DNA of 64,000 nt from Prochlorococcus marinus CUG1417 (GCF_017695975.1 NZ_JAAORN010000002.1:1-64000); one strand, 5' to 3'. Shown: positions 24,526 to 34,061, counted from the stretch's first letter. Translations and numbers: made by a program. The notes: generated from the sequence alone by a model not told the origin.

Positions 24526-26808
24526 ATGAAAAAACCCCTAGCTGCTGCAAGTTTTTCAGCATTACTTGCAATTGTCGCCTCCTCTACAAGTAGCGGATTT
24601 GCAAATTGGAATACAAAATATTGGGCAAATGAAAAAAACTTCAACAGAATTTCTTCTTTTAATGTAAGTGATAATTTACCAAAAGGATCAAAATCTACAA
24701 CCAAAACTTCTTCAGAAGTTGTTACAGCATCAGAAGATGGTAAGACTTTGATGTATACAGATAGCGATCTAGGAGTAGTAGGTTTAGTTGATATCTCAGA
24801 CCCTGCGAAACCTAAAGCATTGGGAGTTGTTGAACTGGAAGCAGAACCAACTGGAATTGCAGCACTTGGAAACAATGCTTATATAGGTTCGAATACATCT
24901 GAAAGTTATACAAATCCTTCAGGAGCATTAGTTCAATATAATTTAGAAACAAGAAAAGCAGTAAAAGAATGTGATTTAGGTGGGCAGCCTGATAGCGTTT
25001 TTGTTTCACCAGACGGAACATTTCTAGCTGTCGCTATAGAAAATGAGAGGGATGAAGAATATAAAAATGGATTTATCCCTCAATTAGATGAGGAAGGTAA
25101 ACAAATTAATCCTCCAGGTTATGTTTCTCTTGTGAAGTTAAACAAAAGAGGAAAAATACAATGCAATTCAATAAAAAAAGTTGATTTATCAGGATTATCT
25201 GAAATAGCTCCTAGCGATCCCGAACCAGAATTCGTTGCTATTAATGATCTTGGTGAAACAGTTGTCTCTCTTCAAGAAAACAACCATCTTGCAGTAATTG
25301 ATAAAGATGGAAATGTAATATCACATTTCTCGGCAGGAGTTGTAAAACAAATGGCAGGAATGGATACAAAGAAAGATGGAGCACATAAATTTAAAAGCAA
25401 ACTAAAGAATGTAAGAAGAGAACCCGATGGTCTTACTTGGATTGATAATGACCATTTTGCAACAGCAAATGAAGGCGATTACAAGCATATTGATCCAAAT
25501 CAGGCAAAAAGAGGTGGTTCAAGATCCTGGACTATTTTTAAAAAAGATGGAACAGTAGTTTATGAAGATGCAAATAGACTAGAAAGAGCAATTGCACAAA
25601 TAGGTCATTTCCAAGATGGGAGAGCAGGTAAAAAGGGAGTAGAACCTGAGTCAGTTACATATTCAAAAATTAATGGAACGCCTTATTTATTTGTTGGTGC
25701 TGAACGAGCTGGGATAGTAGCTGTTTACGATATCACAGAACTAAATCAACCTTTGCTTACTCAATTACTTCCATCAGGCATTGGACCAGAGGGATTTGTC
25801 GCAATTCCAGAGAGGGGATTAATTGCCTCAGCAAATGAAAAAGACTACAACAAAAAAGAACCTGGTTTATCTTCTCATGTGACTATTTATCAACTACAAG
25901 ATGCTCCTGCTTCATACCCACATTTAACAAATGAAAATGGCCTTGAATTTGTATCTTGGGGTGCGATAAGTGGAATGGTGGCTGGTGATGACGGTAAAAT
26001 TTATGCTGTAAATGATGGGACTTTTAAAACTCAGCCAAGAATTTACGTTATTGATCCTTCATCTTCCCCAGCACTATTAGAAAGAGCTATAGATATAAAG
26101 CTAGATGGTAAGACCGCATTATTTATGGATCAAGAGGGTATTACTACTGATGGTAATGGTGGATTCTATATTTCTACTGAAGGAATTAAGAAAAAGCTAG
26201 ATGAACATCCTCCTGCAATCTACCATGTAAGCTCAGATGGTGAAATTTTAGAGAAGATAACTCCACCACCTTCCTATCTTAATTATGCTAAAAACCCTGG
26301 TTTTGAAGGTATAACAAGAAATGGGGATATTCTTTATATTGCTCAACAGAAGCCTTGGGGTGATGATGCTTTCAATACTACTAAGATCCTCTCCTATAAT
26401 TTAAAAACCAAACAATGGGGGGCCGTAAATTATCAATTAGATAGGATCAAAAAAGGCGGCGTTGGCATTTCAGAATTGACTTACCATGACGGGGCACTTT
26501 ATGTAATCGAAAGAGATAGTTTCTATGGGAAGAAAGCAAAATTGAAAGCTATATATAAAGTAGATTTAGATGATGTTATTTTCGAAGGTCTTCAGACTAA
26601 TATTCCCCCCATACTTTATCCTTTAGTTGAAAAAGAGTTAGTTACTGATCTAAAACCAGTAATGCAATCTACGGGTGGTTTTATCCTTGAAAAAGTTGAA
26701 GGCTTAGCAATAACAAGCGATGGGCAAGCATGGATTTCAACTGACAACGACGGGACTGGAAAGAAATCAACTGGTGAAACTCTTTTCCTAAATATTGGAA
26801 AAATTTAG
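24526..26808 (+). CDS. Secreted beta-propeller / phytase-like phosphatase, 760 aa
   Basis: Signal peptide (MKKPLAAASFSALLAIVASS), then a propeller-like N-half with LVDISDPAKPKALGVVELE and FVSPDGTFLAVAIENERDEE (the 'choice-of-anchor I' pattern). The C-half carries the esterase-like phytase pattern (DQEGITTDGNGGFYISTEG, then GFEGITRNGDILYIAQQ). Genes of this type next to pstS and the porin have been annotated as phoA/alkaline phosphatase in Prochlorococcus. With Pho boxes upstream, it most likely hydrolyses organic phosphate in the periplasm or outside. The enzymatic assignment is not provable here. Confidence 0.8.
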   Translation: MKKPLAAASFSALLAIVASSTSSGFANWNTKYWANEKNFNRISSFNVSDNLPKGSKSTTKTSSEVVTASEDGKTLMYTDSDLGVVGLVDISDPAKPKALGVVELEAEPTGIAALGNNAYIGSNTSESYTNPSGALVQYNLETRKAVKECDLGGQPDSVFVSPDGTFLAVAIENERDEEYKNGFIPQLDEEGKQINPPGYVSLVKLNKRGKIQCNSIKKVDLSGLSEIAPSDPEPEFVAINDLGETVVSLQENNHLAVIDKDGNVISHFSAGVVKQMAGMDTKKDGAHKFKSKLKNVRREPDGLTWIDNDHFATANEGDYKHIDPNQAKRGGSRSWTIFKKDGTVVYEDANRLERAIAQIGHFQDGRAGKKGVEPESVTYSKINGTPYLFVGAERAGIVAVYDITELNQPLLTQLLPSGIGPEGFVAIPERGLIASANEKDYNKKEPGLSSHVTIYQLQDAPASYPHLTNENGLEFVSWGAISGMVAGDDGKIYAVNDGTFKTQPRIYVIDPSSSPALLERAIDIKLDGKTALFMDQEGITTDGNGGFYISTEGIKKKLDEHPPAIYHVSSDGEILEKITPPPSYLNYAKNPGFEGITRNGDILYIAQQKPWGDDAFNTTKILSYNLKTKQWGAVNYQLDRIKKGGVGISELTYHDGALYVIERDSFYGKKAKLKAIYKVDLDDVIFEGLQTNIPPILYPLVEKELVTDLKPVMQSTGGFILEKVEGLAITSDGQAWISTDNDGTGKKSTGETLFLNIGKI

Positions 26809-26824
26809 TTAAAACTACTAATGA

Positions 26825-26856
26825 AAGTCACCTTTTACATAAGGTGGCTTTTTTTG
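26825..26856 (+). terminator. Rho-independent terminator
   Basis: agtcacctt-ttacat-aaggtggct followed by ttttttt, just downstream of the phytase-like gene. Confidence 0.88.
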
Positions 26857-26885
26857 CAGTTCTTATAATTAAAAAAAGTTAAATC

Positions 26886-27212
26886 ATGAAATACCTAATA
26901 TTTATTATTTTATTCATCGCCCCAGTTAAAGCTGAAACAAAATATTATTGGCAGAGTGTCAGGCATTATTTAAATCGACCCAAACTAATGATAGAAGCAT
27001 GCAAAGATATGAAAGAAGAAAATGACATTGGAACATCAGCTTTCGAGAGTATGTACATGCCAACATTACCTGATAGGCTTTGGTTAGCTATTGGCAAAAG
27101 AGATTCTTATTGGGCAGATGACTCCAAAGAAGGAAGCATTCTTTTTACAAGAGAAGGGGTTTTGAATTTAAAAAAATTTATTGCAGAAAAATCATGTCCT
27201 AATATTTTTTAA
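26886..27212 (+). CDS. Small secreted protein, 108 aa
   Basis: Signal peptide MKYLIFIILFIAPVKAE, then a compact soluble domain with two cysteines (IEACKDM, EKSCPNIF) that could pair. No family recognised. It converges with phoR, within the phosphate block. Confidence 0.65.
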   Translation: MKYLIFIILFIAPVKAETKYYWQSVRHYLNRPKLMIEACKDMKEENDIGTSAFESMYMPTLPDRLWLAIGKRDSYWADDSKEGSILFTREGVLNLKKFIAEKSCPNIF

Positions 27213-27219
27213 ATTTTCC

Positions 27220-28377
27220 CTATAAATCTTTATCGAGACATGGAAAGATAGTTTCAAAAATTGCTCCACCATCTTTATGATTAAATGCTTTTATAAAACC
27301 TTTATTGTTATTAATTATTTTTTTTGTAATTGAAAGACCTAAACCACTTCCACTTTTCTTGAATTTAGTCCTTGATGGATCACCTCTATAAAAACGAGAA
27401 AAAATATCATTAAATTCATTTTCTTCTAATCCAATACCTTTATCCCTAACTCTCATAACAACCGAGCTATCTCTTTTAAAAATTTCAATTTGAATTTCTT
27501 CATTAGCTGGGGAATAACGAATAGCATTATCCAAAATATTTATAAAAGCTCTTTTTAAATTTTCAATATCTGCAGATATAAAATATTTTGTTGGTATCAG
27601 TAGATTTATTTTTATATCTTTTTTTTCTGCAAGTGGTTTTAAGGTTTGCCAAGATTCCATCACTAAATCTGAAATAGATATTTTTTTATTTTTATTAAAA
27701 GCCTCGCTACTTTCTAGCTTAGAAAGTTCTAAAGTTTCTTCAACCATTTTTCTTAATCTTTTAGATTCTTTCTTAAGTCTTTTAACGAGATATCTATCTT
27801 TCTTTGATACTACTGATTCCAGTCTTTCGCCTATCAAAATAAGAGATGTAAGAGGTGTTTTCAGTTCATGAGACACATCGTTGATTAATTGATTCTGTCT
27901 TTTTTTTATGGATTCAATTGATAATTTACTCTCCAACAATATTAAATAATTTTTTTTCCTTGCTCTAACAATATTTACAGAAATGGGTTCCCCCGAAATA
28001 GTGCAATCTAGGCTGATTGGGAAATCTTTTTTTCTTGAATATAAAATCTTATTTCTTAGTACTTCAAGCTCATTAATATCATTAATTGCTTTTCCAATAA
28101 CATCCTTATATTTAATAAACTTAATGAGAGATAAACCTTTCTGATTGATAAATTTTATTGTTAGATCAGATGACAAAATAATCCATCCTTGAGATGAATA
28201 ATCTAACCAAGATAAAAGTTGCTGTGGTTTAACTTTATCAAATGGAAAATCAAAAATTTGTTGGTTCTTATTTTTAGTTAATTCAATATTTTTATTATTT
28301 TTTGAAAATCCTTTAACCTTGGTTTTCCATTTCTCATAAAAGAAAGTTAATACCTGTTGTAGTGTTTTCATTCTCAT
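27220..28377 (-). CDS. phoR: Phosphate sensor kinase PhoR/SphS
   Basis: A PAS-like sensor part (about 55-145, GWIILSSDLTIKFIN) precedes HisKA with H170 in NDVSHELKTPLTSL. The HATPase domain has AFINILDNAIRYSP, RDKGIGL and GSGLGLSITKK. 385 aa; no clear transmembrane segment, as expected for the cyanobacterial type. The ATG overlaps the phoB stop (ATGA), so the pair is co-translated. Confidence 0.9.
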   Translation of the reverse strand: MRMKTLQQVLTFFYEKWKTKVKGFSKNNKNIELTKNKNQQIFDFPFDKVKPQQLLSWLDYSSQGWIILSSDLTIKFINQKGLSLIKFIKYKDVIGKAINDINELEVLRNKILYSRKKDFPISLDCTISGEPISVNIVRARKKNYLILLESKLSIESIKKRQNQLINDVSHELKTPLTSLILIGERLESVVSKKDRYLVKRLKKESKRLRKMVEETLELSKLESSEAFNKNKKISISDLVMESWQTLKPLAEKKDIKINLLIPTKYFISADIENLKRAFINILDNAIRYSPANEEIQIEIFKRDSSVVMRVRDKGIGLEENEFNDIFSRFYRGDPSRTKFKKSGSGLGLSITKKIINNNKGFIKAFNHKDGGAIFETIFPCLDKDL

Positions 28378-29102
28378 CCAAACTTATATCCAAAACCTCT
28401 TACAGTTTTCAGAAGTTTTGGCGCTGAGGGATCTTCTTCTAATTTCTCTCTAAGCCATCTAACATGGACATCTACTGTTTTAGTATCACCAATAAAGTCA
28501 ATTTCCCATATTTTTTCCAGAATTAAATCCCTTGACCATACTCTTTTTGGACTTTGCATAAATAACTCTAATAATTTAAATTCTTTTGGAGATAAAGTTA
28601 TTTCCCTATCAAAAGAAGTTACTCTGCATTCTTCTAAAAACATTTTTATATGATTAAACTCGATGATAGATTGCGTTTTTTCTATATATTTTTTATTACG
28701 TTTAGATCTTCTTATTAATGCTCTTGATCTGGCAATTAATTCATTTAAACCAAAAGGTTTTGTTAAATAATCATCAGCACCAACCTCTAATCCAAGAACC
28801 CGGTCTGATTCATTATCTTTGGCACTCAAAATTAATATGGGCGTATAATTTTCTTCATTTCTTATTTTTCTGCATAACTCTAATCCATTTAACCCTGGTA
28901 ACATTAAATCGAGAATTATAAGGTCAACATCATTTTTAGTATTTTCGCCAATAAAATTTGAAGCACTTAAACCGTCTTTAAAAGTTAAAACTTCAAAACC
29001 TTCGCCTTTCAATGATTCACTAACTGTCAGCCTAATACTCTTATCATCCTCTACAAGAAGAATCTTTGAGCCCTGCAAACTTTTATGATCTTTAATAGTC
29101 AT
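28374..29102 (-). CDS. phoB: Phosphate response regulator PhoB/SphR
   Basis: Receiver domain with phospho-acceptor D65 (LIILDLMLPGLNG), acidic pair ED18-20, and switch residues in ILSAKDNESDRVLGLEVGADDYLTKPF. The C-terminal OmpR-type winged helix has SPKEFKLLELFMQSPKRVWSR and VDVHVRWLREKLE. Start set at ATG 29100-29102 (MTIKDHK); an upstream TTG is less likely. It should bind the Pho boxes listed for the porin, the phytase-like gene and phoX. Confidence 0.93.
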   Translation of the reverse strand: MTIKDHKSLQGSKILLVEDDKSIRLTVSESLKGEGFEVLTFKDGLSASNFIGENTKNDVDLIILDLMLPGLNGLELCRKIRNEENYTPILILSAKDNESDRVLGLEVGADDYLTKPFGLNELIARSRALIRRSKRNKKYIEKTQSIIEFNHIKMFLEECRVTSFDREITLSPKEFKLLELFMQSPKRVWSRDLILEKIWEIDFIGDTKTVDVHVRWLREKLEEDPSAPKLLKTVRGFGYKFG

Positions 29103-29316
29103 TTGAAAACCCAACAAATTAATTTTATATAATCAAATTTATTTGATGTAATTATTTCATAATTAATTTACATTGAATTATTATTTTTTTCATTAAATCT
29201 TATTCCCTTTTTAATTTTCCCTTAAACCCTTTTATCTAAATTTTTCGTCTCTTTAATCTTCCTCACACATAATTTTAATGAGACAAATTTATTGAATTTA
29301 ATAATAGATATTAAAA

Positions 29317-29484
29317 CTAATATCCCATCGAAGCATAATAATAATCGTCATCTTCATCTATATTTGTCACTACCCATTCTGGCGGAAAGTCACCAATTTT
29401 TACGTATTGATAAAGCTTATCAACATCTGGATCGTAATAAGTATCATTAATTTTTGGATCTTTGATTACTTTGCTTGGATGCAT
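29317..29484 (-). CDS. Acidic Tyr-rich small protein, 55 aa
   Basis: MHPSKVIKDPKINDTYYDPDVDK-type start and an acidic-aromatic end (DEDDDYYYASMGY). Not low-complexity overall (FPPEWVVTNI in the middle). No known family. Confidence 0.55.
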   Translation of the reverse strand: MHPSKVIKDPKINDTYYDPDVDKLYQYVKIGDFPPEWVVTNIDEDDDYYYASMGY

Positions 29485-29581
29485 AATAAAAAATATTTCT
29501 ACTCTTTTTTTATAGATTATTTAGTTTAAAGCAGCTTTAAATCTCATTTAAATATTTTCATTTGATCTAGTTGACCCAAGA

Positions 29582-29983
29582 CTAATTTAACTTGTAATTA
29601 GTCATGATTGTTTTAATTACCGATTTTTTCGGATCTTTATTTGGATAACAATTAACAATTTTATATTTACCACCTTTTCTATCTGTCTCAACAAGAGTAA
29701 ATTGAACAAATTTTTCTTTTTCAACATTTGAAAAATCCTTTACTTCTATTTTGATTATTTCTTCATTTTTACTTTCAATTATTCTGGATTTACCTCCACA
29801 AAGACGAACAGCCGTTTCTTTAGTTACATAAAATAATTTTTTTTCATCATTAATGGATGATTTACCTTTCGTAATCGAAATTTCATCTTTTGTAATGGAT
29901 AATTCTTCTTGGGTAATGGATAATTCATCTTTTGTACTGCAAGAAGTAAGAATAAAAATAAATACAGCCAGTAGCTTTTTCAT
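29582..29983 (-). CDS. Lipoprotein with short internal repeats, 133 aa
   Basis: MKKLLAVFIFILTSC is a classic lipobox signal, with the lipidated Cys as the last residue quoted. Directly behind it are three 7-residue repeats (ELSITQE, ELSITKD, EISITKG). The globular part has VRLCGGKSRII and VNCYPNKD. I chose the ATG at 29981-29983 because it starts just after the stop of the upstream 50-aa gene. The repeats may act as a spacer from the membrane. Confidence 0.65.
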   Translation of the reverse strand: MKKLLAVFIFILTSCSTKDELSITQEELSITKDEISITKGKSSINDEKKLFYVTKETAVRLCGGKSRIIESKNEEIIKIEVKDFSNVEKEKFVQFTLVETDRKGGKYKIVNCYPNKDPKKSVIKTIMTNYKLN

Positions 29984-29990
29984 ATTTTTT

Positions 29991-30143
29991 TTAAATGATA
30001 AATTCACTTGTAATTGCTTTTAATTGTTTTTTATTTAGTTGGGTAAGATAGCTATGAATTTCTTTTCTACATAATCTGTCTTCAACTCTTTTACTTTCAA
30101 GAATTGAAAATGTAATGAAGTTAATAAGTTGATTTTTGTTCAT
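29991..30143 (-). CDS. Small basic hypothetical protein, 50 aa
   Basis: MNKNQLINFITFSILESKRVE and a basic helical remainder. It ends seven bases before the lipoprotein start, forming a two-gene unit. Confidence 0.5.
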   Translation of the reverse strand: MNKNQLINFITFSILESKRVEDRLCRKEIHSYLTQLNKKQLKAITSEFII

Positions 30144-30363
30144 GTTTATCTTATAGGTCTCTATTGTTAACTTTGAATTAAATTCTTATTAAATAAACTT
30201 TGACTATTAGAAAAATATTTAGTTTAGAAATTTAGAAGTTTTTTAAACAAATTTATTTTCTGCTTAATAACTTCTTAATCAAATAATCTTAAATTTTAGA
30301 AAGTCTTCTATATTTTTACGCCTTGAATATTGAAGACATTAAATAAAAAAGAATAATAAGATA

Positions 30364-30618
30364 ATGACTTCAAAAAATTCAACTTCACCCAAAAGCTCTA
30401 ATCAAGAAAAAGAGATAGGGCATATCAAATATTCTTATGAAGAAAGTTTTAAAAGAGAAAATATATCTCTTTTGGATGATTCGGTATTAATCAAAAATTA
30501 TAATGATTCTCTTAAATCACCTCAATCTAGGAGATTTTACAAAACATTAGATAATGAAGACTATCATGACACAATCATGGTCCAAAATATTTTACCTCTA
30601 GATAAAATTTCTATTTGA
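30364..30618 (+). CDS. Hypothetical soluble protein, 84 aa
   Basis: Ser/Lys-rich beginning, then YEESFKRENISLLDDSVLI and KSPQSRRFYKTLDNED. Hydrophilic and probably partly disordered. No family recognised. Confidence 0.5.
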   Translation: MTSKNSTSPKSSNQEKEIGHIKYSYEESFKRENISLLDDSVLIKNYNDSLKSPQSRRFYKTLDNEDYHDTIMVQNILPLDKISI

Positions 30619-30716
30619 AATCCTTTCACTTAAGAACTACTTTTTAATATTTTTTACCTACACTCAATAAAAAACATTTTTCTGGGGGGACTAGATCTTA
30701 AAAAACTACTTGATTA

Positions 30717-31001
30717 TTAATCATCCTCATCATCCTCATCATCCTCATCATCCTCATCAATACTAGAAGTTATTAAACTCTTTTTTGCAAGGTTTTCAGA
30801 ACCATCATTTATTACTTCTTCGTCAGTTTCTTTAACTGCCTTCTCAATTTCCTTTTGAAACTCTCCAGAAGCTTGTTGCAAGCTTTTCAATGTTTTTCCA
30901 ATTGAACGTCCTAGTTCTGGTAGTTTTTTAGGTCCAAATATTAAAAGAGCTAAAACAAAAATTACAGCAATTTCTGGAATTCCAACACCAAATATATTCA
31001 T
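30717..31001 (-). CDS. tatA: TatA/E twin-arginine translocase subunit
   Basis: Short N-terminal helix (IPEIAVIFVLALLIFGPKKLPELG), amphipathic helix with GRSIGKTLKS, then a charged tail. The tail ends in a run of Asp-Glu-Asp triplets encoded by a 9-bp repeat (30721-30758). It lies 31 bp downstream of phoX, whose product carries a Tat signal, so the two probably form an operon supplying a dedicated pore component. Confidence 0.9.
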   Translation of the reverse strand: MNIFGVGIPEIAVIFVLALLIFGPKKLPELGRSIGKTLKSLQQASGEFQKEIEKAVKETDEEVINDGSENLAKKSLITSSIDEDDEDDEDDEDD

Positions 31002-31032
31002 GTTTTCAGCCTAATTTTTTTGTTTTTATACA

Positions 31033-32841
31033 TTATCCAATTGCTCTTCCATTATTTCTTGTGATGGCAATAACTGTAGACCTTGGAACGCTATTACCTC
31101 CATCAGGGAAATGACAACTATCTGGATTTTTTTCTCCAGGATGTTGTACACCTACAAACATTGTCTTCTTATCCGAACTCCAAGTTATGCCAGTAATTTC
31201 ACATTCCTTAGGACCAACAAGAAATCTACTAATTTCTCCTGTCCTTGGATTTGCACAAAGCATTTGATTATTTCCCATTCCTGCAAATTTTCCAGAATTA
31301 CTATATTTACCATCTGTCTGAATCCACAGATTGCCTTTAGAGTCAAAGGCAATCCCATCAGGCGAATTAAACATATTATCTTTGTTTATATTTTCTGAAC
31401 CTTTGTATAATCCTTCTGCTGTTTCAGGATTTCCAGCCATTACAAAAAGATCCCATTTGAAATCTACTGATGCATGATCTGAATTGCTAGGTGTCCATCT
31501 AACTATCTGTCCGTAAGGATTATTTTCTCTTGGATTTACTGCGTTAATTGGTTGATTATCTTTAACTCCTCTATTTTTGTTATTGGTTAAGGCACAGTAT
31601 GCTTCTACTTTTTTGGGATTAACAGCGACCCACTCAGGTCTATCCATAGTTGTAGCTCCAACTTTAGTAGCTGCGAGTCGTGTAAAAATTGCGATTTCAG
31701 GCTCACTCATTCCAGATTCTTTTAAATTTATCCATTTACCTGTTCCATCATCATTAAAAACAGCAACAAATAACTCCCCCTCAGTTAATAAATCGTAGTT
31801 AGAAGAAGCACCTTTTTTATATTTTCCTTTGGATACGAACTTATATAGATGCTCACCTCGTTCATCATCTCCCATATAAGCAACAACTTGTCCATTTTTA
31901 GAAATAGATACTTCACAATTCTCATGCTTAAACCTACCCATTGCAGTATGTTTCCTTGGCATTGATTGTGGCTTTGAAGGGTCAATTTCAGTTATGTATC
32001 CGTGCCTATTAACTTCGTTTGGATTCTTAACTAAATCAAATCTATCTTGATTCATAACCCAGTTGTAACCTTTGTCTTTTGTCTTTAGACCATATCTTGC
32101 TTGTTCTGGGGGAATAGAGGCGGATGGATTGGAAGGTGAAGAAAAGTAACCATGAAAATTTTCCTCGCAAGCTAGATAAGTTCCCCATGGAGTTCTGCCG
32201 TTCCCACAATTATTAAAAGTACCTTTTGCAACTTTTCCGGTTAGATCCTCATCAGTTTTCATTAAATAGAACCCAGCTGCTGGTCCATCTAAAGCTATTT
32301 TGGTATCACCTGTAATTTTTCTGTTGTAAAGTGAATCTTTTTTTATTTTCCATTTTCCTAATTTCTTTTCTATTTCAAAAATAGAAACTCCATGCGAAGC
32401 AATTCCTTTGCGTACGTCATCAGATGTTTCTGGTAATCCGCTAGCTCTATTTCCATAAATTATTTTCCTATTGCAATATTCATTATTGACTGCAAGAATT
32501 GATTTCCCCTCAATATCAAAGAGGCTCATGCCATCATTATTATCCCCAAAAGACCCTTCCTGAGATTCTCCTGTTCCTCGTGTTATTTGATCAAAATCAT
32601 CCACTCCGCTCCATAATGGATCACCCCATGATGCAACTTTATGCCAACTAAATCCCTTTGGAAGAGTAATTGTATCTTTACCATTAGCTGGCACAGGATT
32701 AAAACTTATACCATTAAAACCACTTAAGAAACTAGTTGCTTTCGCAGGACCAATTGTCGCAGCAATAAATGCTCCAGAGCCTAAAGCAAATGAACCTTGC
32801 AAAAATTTTCTTCTTGAAACAACATCATTAAAATCAGCCAC
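31033..32841 (-). CDS. phoX: PhoX-type alkaline phosphatase (Tat-exported)
   Basis: The twin-arginine signal SRRKFLQGSFALGSGAFIAA opens the 602-aa protein. PhoX/DUF839 landmarks include GFSWHKVASWGDPLWSG, WGTYLACEENFHGYF, GRFKHENCEVSISKNG and SPDGIAFDSKGNLWIQTDG. PhoX enzymes are Ca/Fe-dependent phosphomonoesterases that cleave phosphate from organic esters outside the cytoplasm. Pho boxes sit 40 bp upstream. Confidence 0.93.
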   Translation of the reverse strand: MADFNDVVSRRKFLQGSFALGSGAFIAATIGPAKATSFLSGFNGISFNPVPANGKDTITLPKGFSWHKVASWGDPLWSGVDDFDQITRGTGESQEGSFGDNNDGMSLFDIEGKSILAVNNEYCNRKIIYGNRASGLPETSDDVRKGIASHGVSIFEIEKKLGKWKIKKDSLYNRKITGDTKIALDGPAAGFYLMKTDEDLTGKVAKGTFNNCGNGRTPWGTYLACEENFHGYFSSPSNPSASIPPEQARYGLKTKDKGYNWVMNQDRFDLVKNPNEVNRHGYITEIDPSKPQSMPRKHTAMGRFKHENCEVSISKNGQVVAYMGDDERGEHLYKFVSKGKYKKGASSNYDLLTEGELFVAVFNDDGTGKWINLKESGMSEPEIAIFTRLAATKVGATTMDRPEWVAVNPKKVEAYCALTNNKNRGVKDNQPINAVNPRENNPYGQIVRWTPSNSDHASVDFKWDLFVMAGNPETAEGLYKGSENINKDNMFNSPDGIAFDSKGNLWIQTDGKYSNSGKFAGMGNNQMLCANPRTGEISRFLVGPKECEITGITWSSDKKTMFVGVQHPGEKNPDSCHFPDGGNSVPRSTVIAITRNNGRAIG

Positions 32842-32879
32842 AAGATAAAAGTGATAACTAATTTAAAAATTGTTCTCTA

Positions 32880-32909
32880 GGTTTAAATTGAATATAAGTA
32901 AAGTTTAAA
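32880..32909 (-). promoter_or_regulatory. Pho boxes upstream of phoX
   Basis: On the minus strand tttaaact, cttatatt and tttaaacc begin 11 bp apart. Three consecutive repeats 40-70 bp before the start codon, in the orientation of phoX. Confidence 0.72.
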
Positions 32910-33137
32910 TTTTGATTAGCATTAGTAAATAAAGATACGTAGCTAAAATTTTTTTTATAATTAATTAACATTCAGATTTTTTTAATTAATTTAATCAAAA
33001 ATATTTTTAACTTCCACTTAATAAAATTGCCTTATAAGTTAATTAAAAAAAAAACTTTTGTTATTTTTAAATATTTCTTAATTCAATTCAATTAATCTTG
33101 TATTGTCTCCAATAATGAATCCTTACTAGGAAACCTC

Positions 33138-33749
33138 ATGAAACTTTTTAATAAGAATGAAATGAGAAAAATTTTATTAATTGATGCACATCCTGATAGC
33201 GACAGACTTACCAGTTCTTTAGTAGATGCTTACAAGCGAGGTGCACTTCAAAGTGGATACGACGTAAGAACTATAATCATAAGAGATATGGAATTTAATC
33301 CTAATCTTAAGTTTGGTTATAAGAAGCGCATTAATCTAGAACCCGATCTGCTTATGGCTATTGATGAAATTAAAGCATGTGAGCACATGGTTTGGTTTCA
33401 TCCTGTTTGGTGGGGCAGTTTACCAGCACTTCTAAAAGGATTTATTGATAGAACTTTTCTCCCTTCCATTGTTTTTGATTACAACGAATCGAAGCTTGGC
33501 GGGATGGGATGGGATGGATATCTTGAAGGAAAATCAGCGCGTATTATAGCCACTATGGATACCCCAACTTTCTTGTACCATTGGATTTATAATGCCCCTA
33601 GCGTGAATCAGTTGAAGAAAGCGACGCTTGGATTCTGTGGAGTAAAGCCTGTAAAGGTAACTGAATTTTCTCCGGTAAAAGGCTCCAAACCAAATACTCG
33701 AGATCGATGGATTAAGAAAGTTTTTCAACTAGGACTTAAAGGTAAGTGA
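33138..33749 (+). CDS. NAD(P)H-dependent oxidoreductase, flavodoxin fold, 203 aa
   Basis: KILLIDAHPDSDRLTSSLVDA (FMN-binding loop), MVWFHPVWWGSLPALLKGFIDRTF and TMDTPTFLYHWIY are the usual marks of the KefF/NQO1-like quinone reductases. It probably reduces quinones with two electrons. It stands alone after the phosphate block. Confidence 0.85.
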   Translation: MKLFNKNEMRKILLIDAHPDSDRLTSSLVDAYKRGALQSGYDVRTIIIRDMEFNPNLKFGYKKRINLEPDLLMAIDEIKACEHMVWFHPVWWGSLPALLKGFIDRTFLPSIVFDYNESKLGGMGWDGYLEGKSARIIATMDTPTFLYHWIYNAPSVNQLKKATLGFCGVKPVKVTEFSPVKGSKPNTRDRWIKKVFQLGLKGK

Positions 33750-33916
33750 GAATAATTAAAGTGAAAAGAGTAGAAAGTAAGTTACAAGATTCAGTAAAAG
33801 AATCTTCTATTAGATAAAAAAAGGAAGTGGAGGAGCTTTCTTATTAGTGAAGTAATCACAATTAGGACTAACTCTTTTTAAGTTGTTTTTAAAATATTTT
33901 TTAACTTCATAATAAA

Positions 33917-33956
33917 AGGAGCTTATTTCCCTTATTTTAGATCGACTGTCAATCAA
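33917..33956 (-). promoter_or_regulatory. Palindrome-plus-hairpin leader, copy 1
   Basis: On the minus strand attgacagtcgatctaaaat is followed by an agggaaat-type half hairpin and an ATG at 33907-33909 that opens only a short decayed frame. Same architecture as the leaders of the genes at 34840 and 44496. Confidence 0.5.
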
Positions 33957-34061
33957 TTAATAATTAATTTTTTTATTTAATTTATTTATATTTAACCCAA
34001 TGAAAAGCATCCAAATAATTGCAAAGACTATTGGTAAGAAAACGATAGCAAGTTTAATCAT
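33957..34061 (-). CDS. Single-span membrane peptide, 34 aa (PsbY-like shape)
   Basis: MIKLAIVFLPIVFAIIWMLF then a basic tail. The helix with a P and a W in these positions recalls PsbY, but the similarity is too short to name it. Its stop codon touches leader copy 1. Confidence 0.45.
   Translation of the reverse strand: MIKLAIVFLPIVFAIIWMLFIGLNINKLNKKINY

Noticed and set aside
29257-29290. Yfr1 sRNA gene candidate (cttcctcacacataatt)
   Set aside because: Only the CCTCACAC string matches. The flanking hairpin and terminator of Yfr1 are not present.
30721-30758. CRISPR-like or satellite repeat
   Set aside because: The 9-bp catcctcat repeat lies inside the tatA coding frame and encodes acidic triplets. 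There are no spacers.
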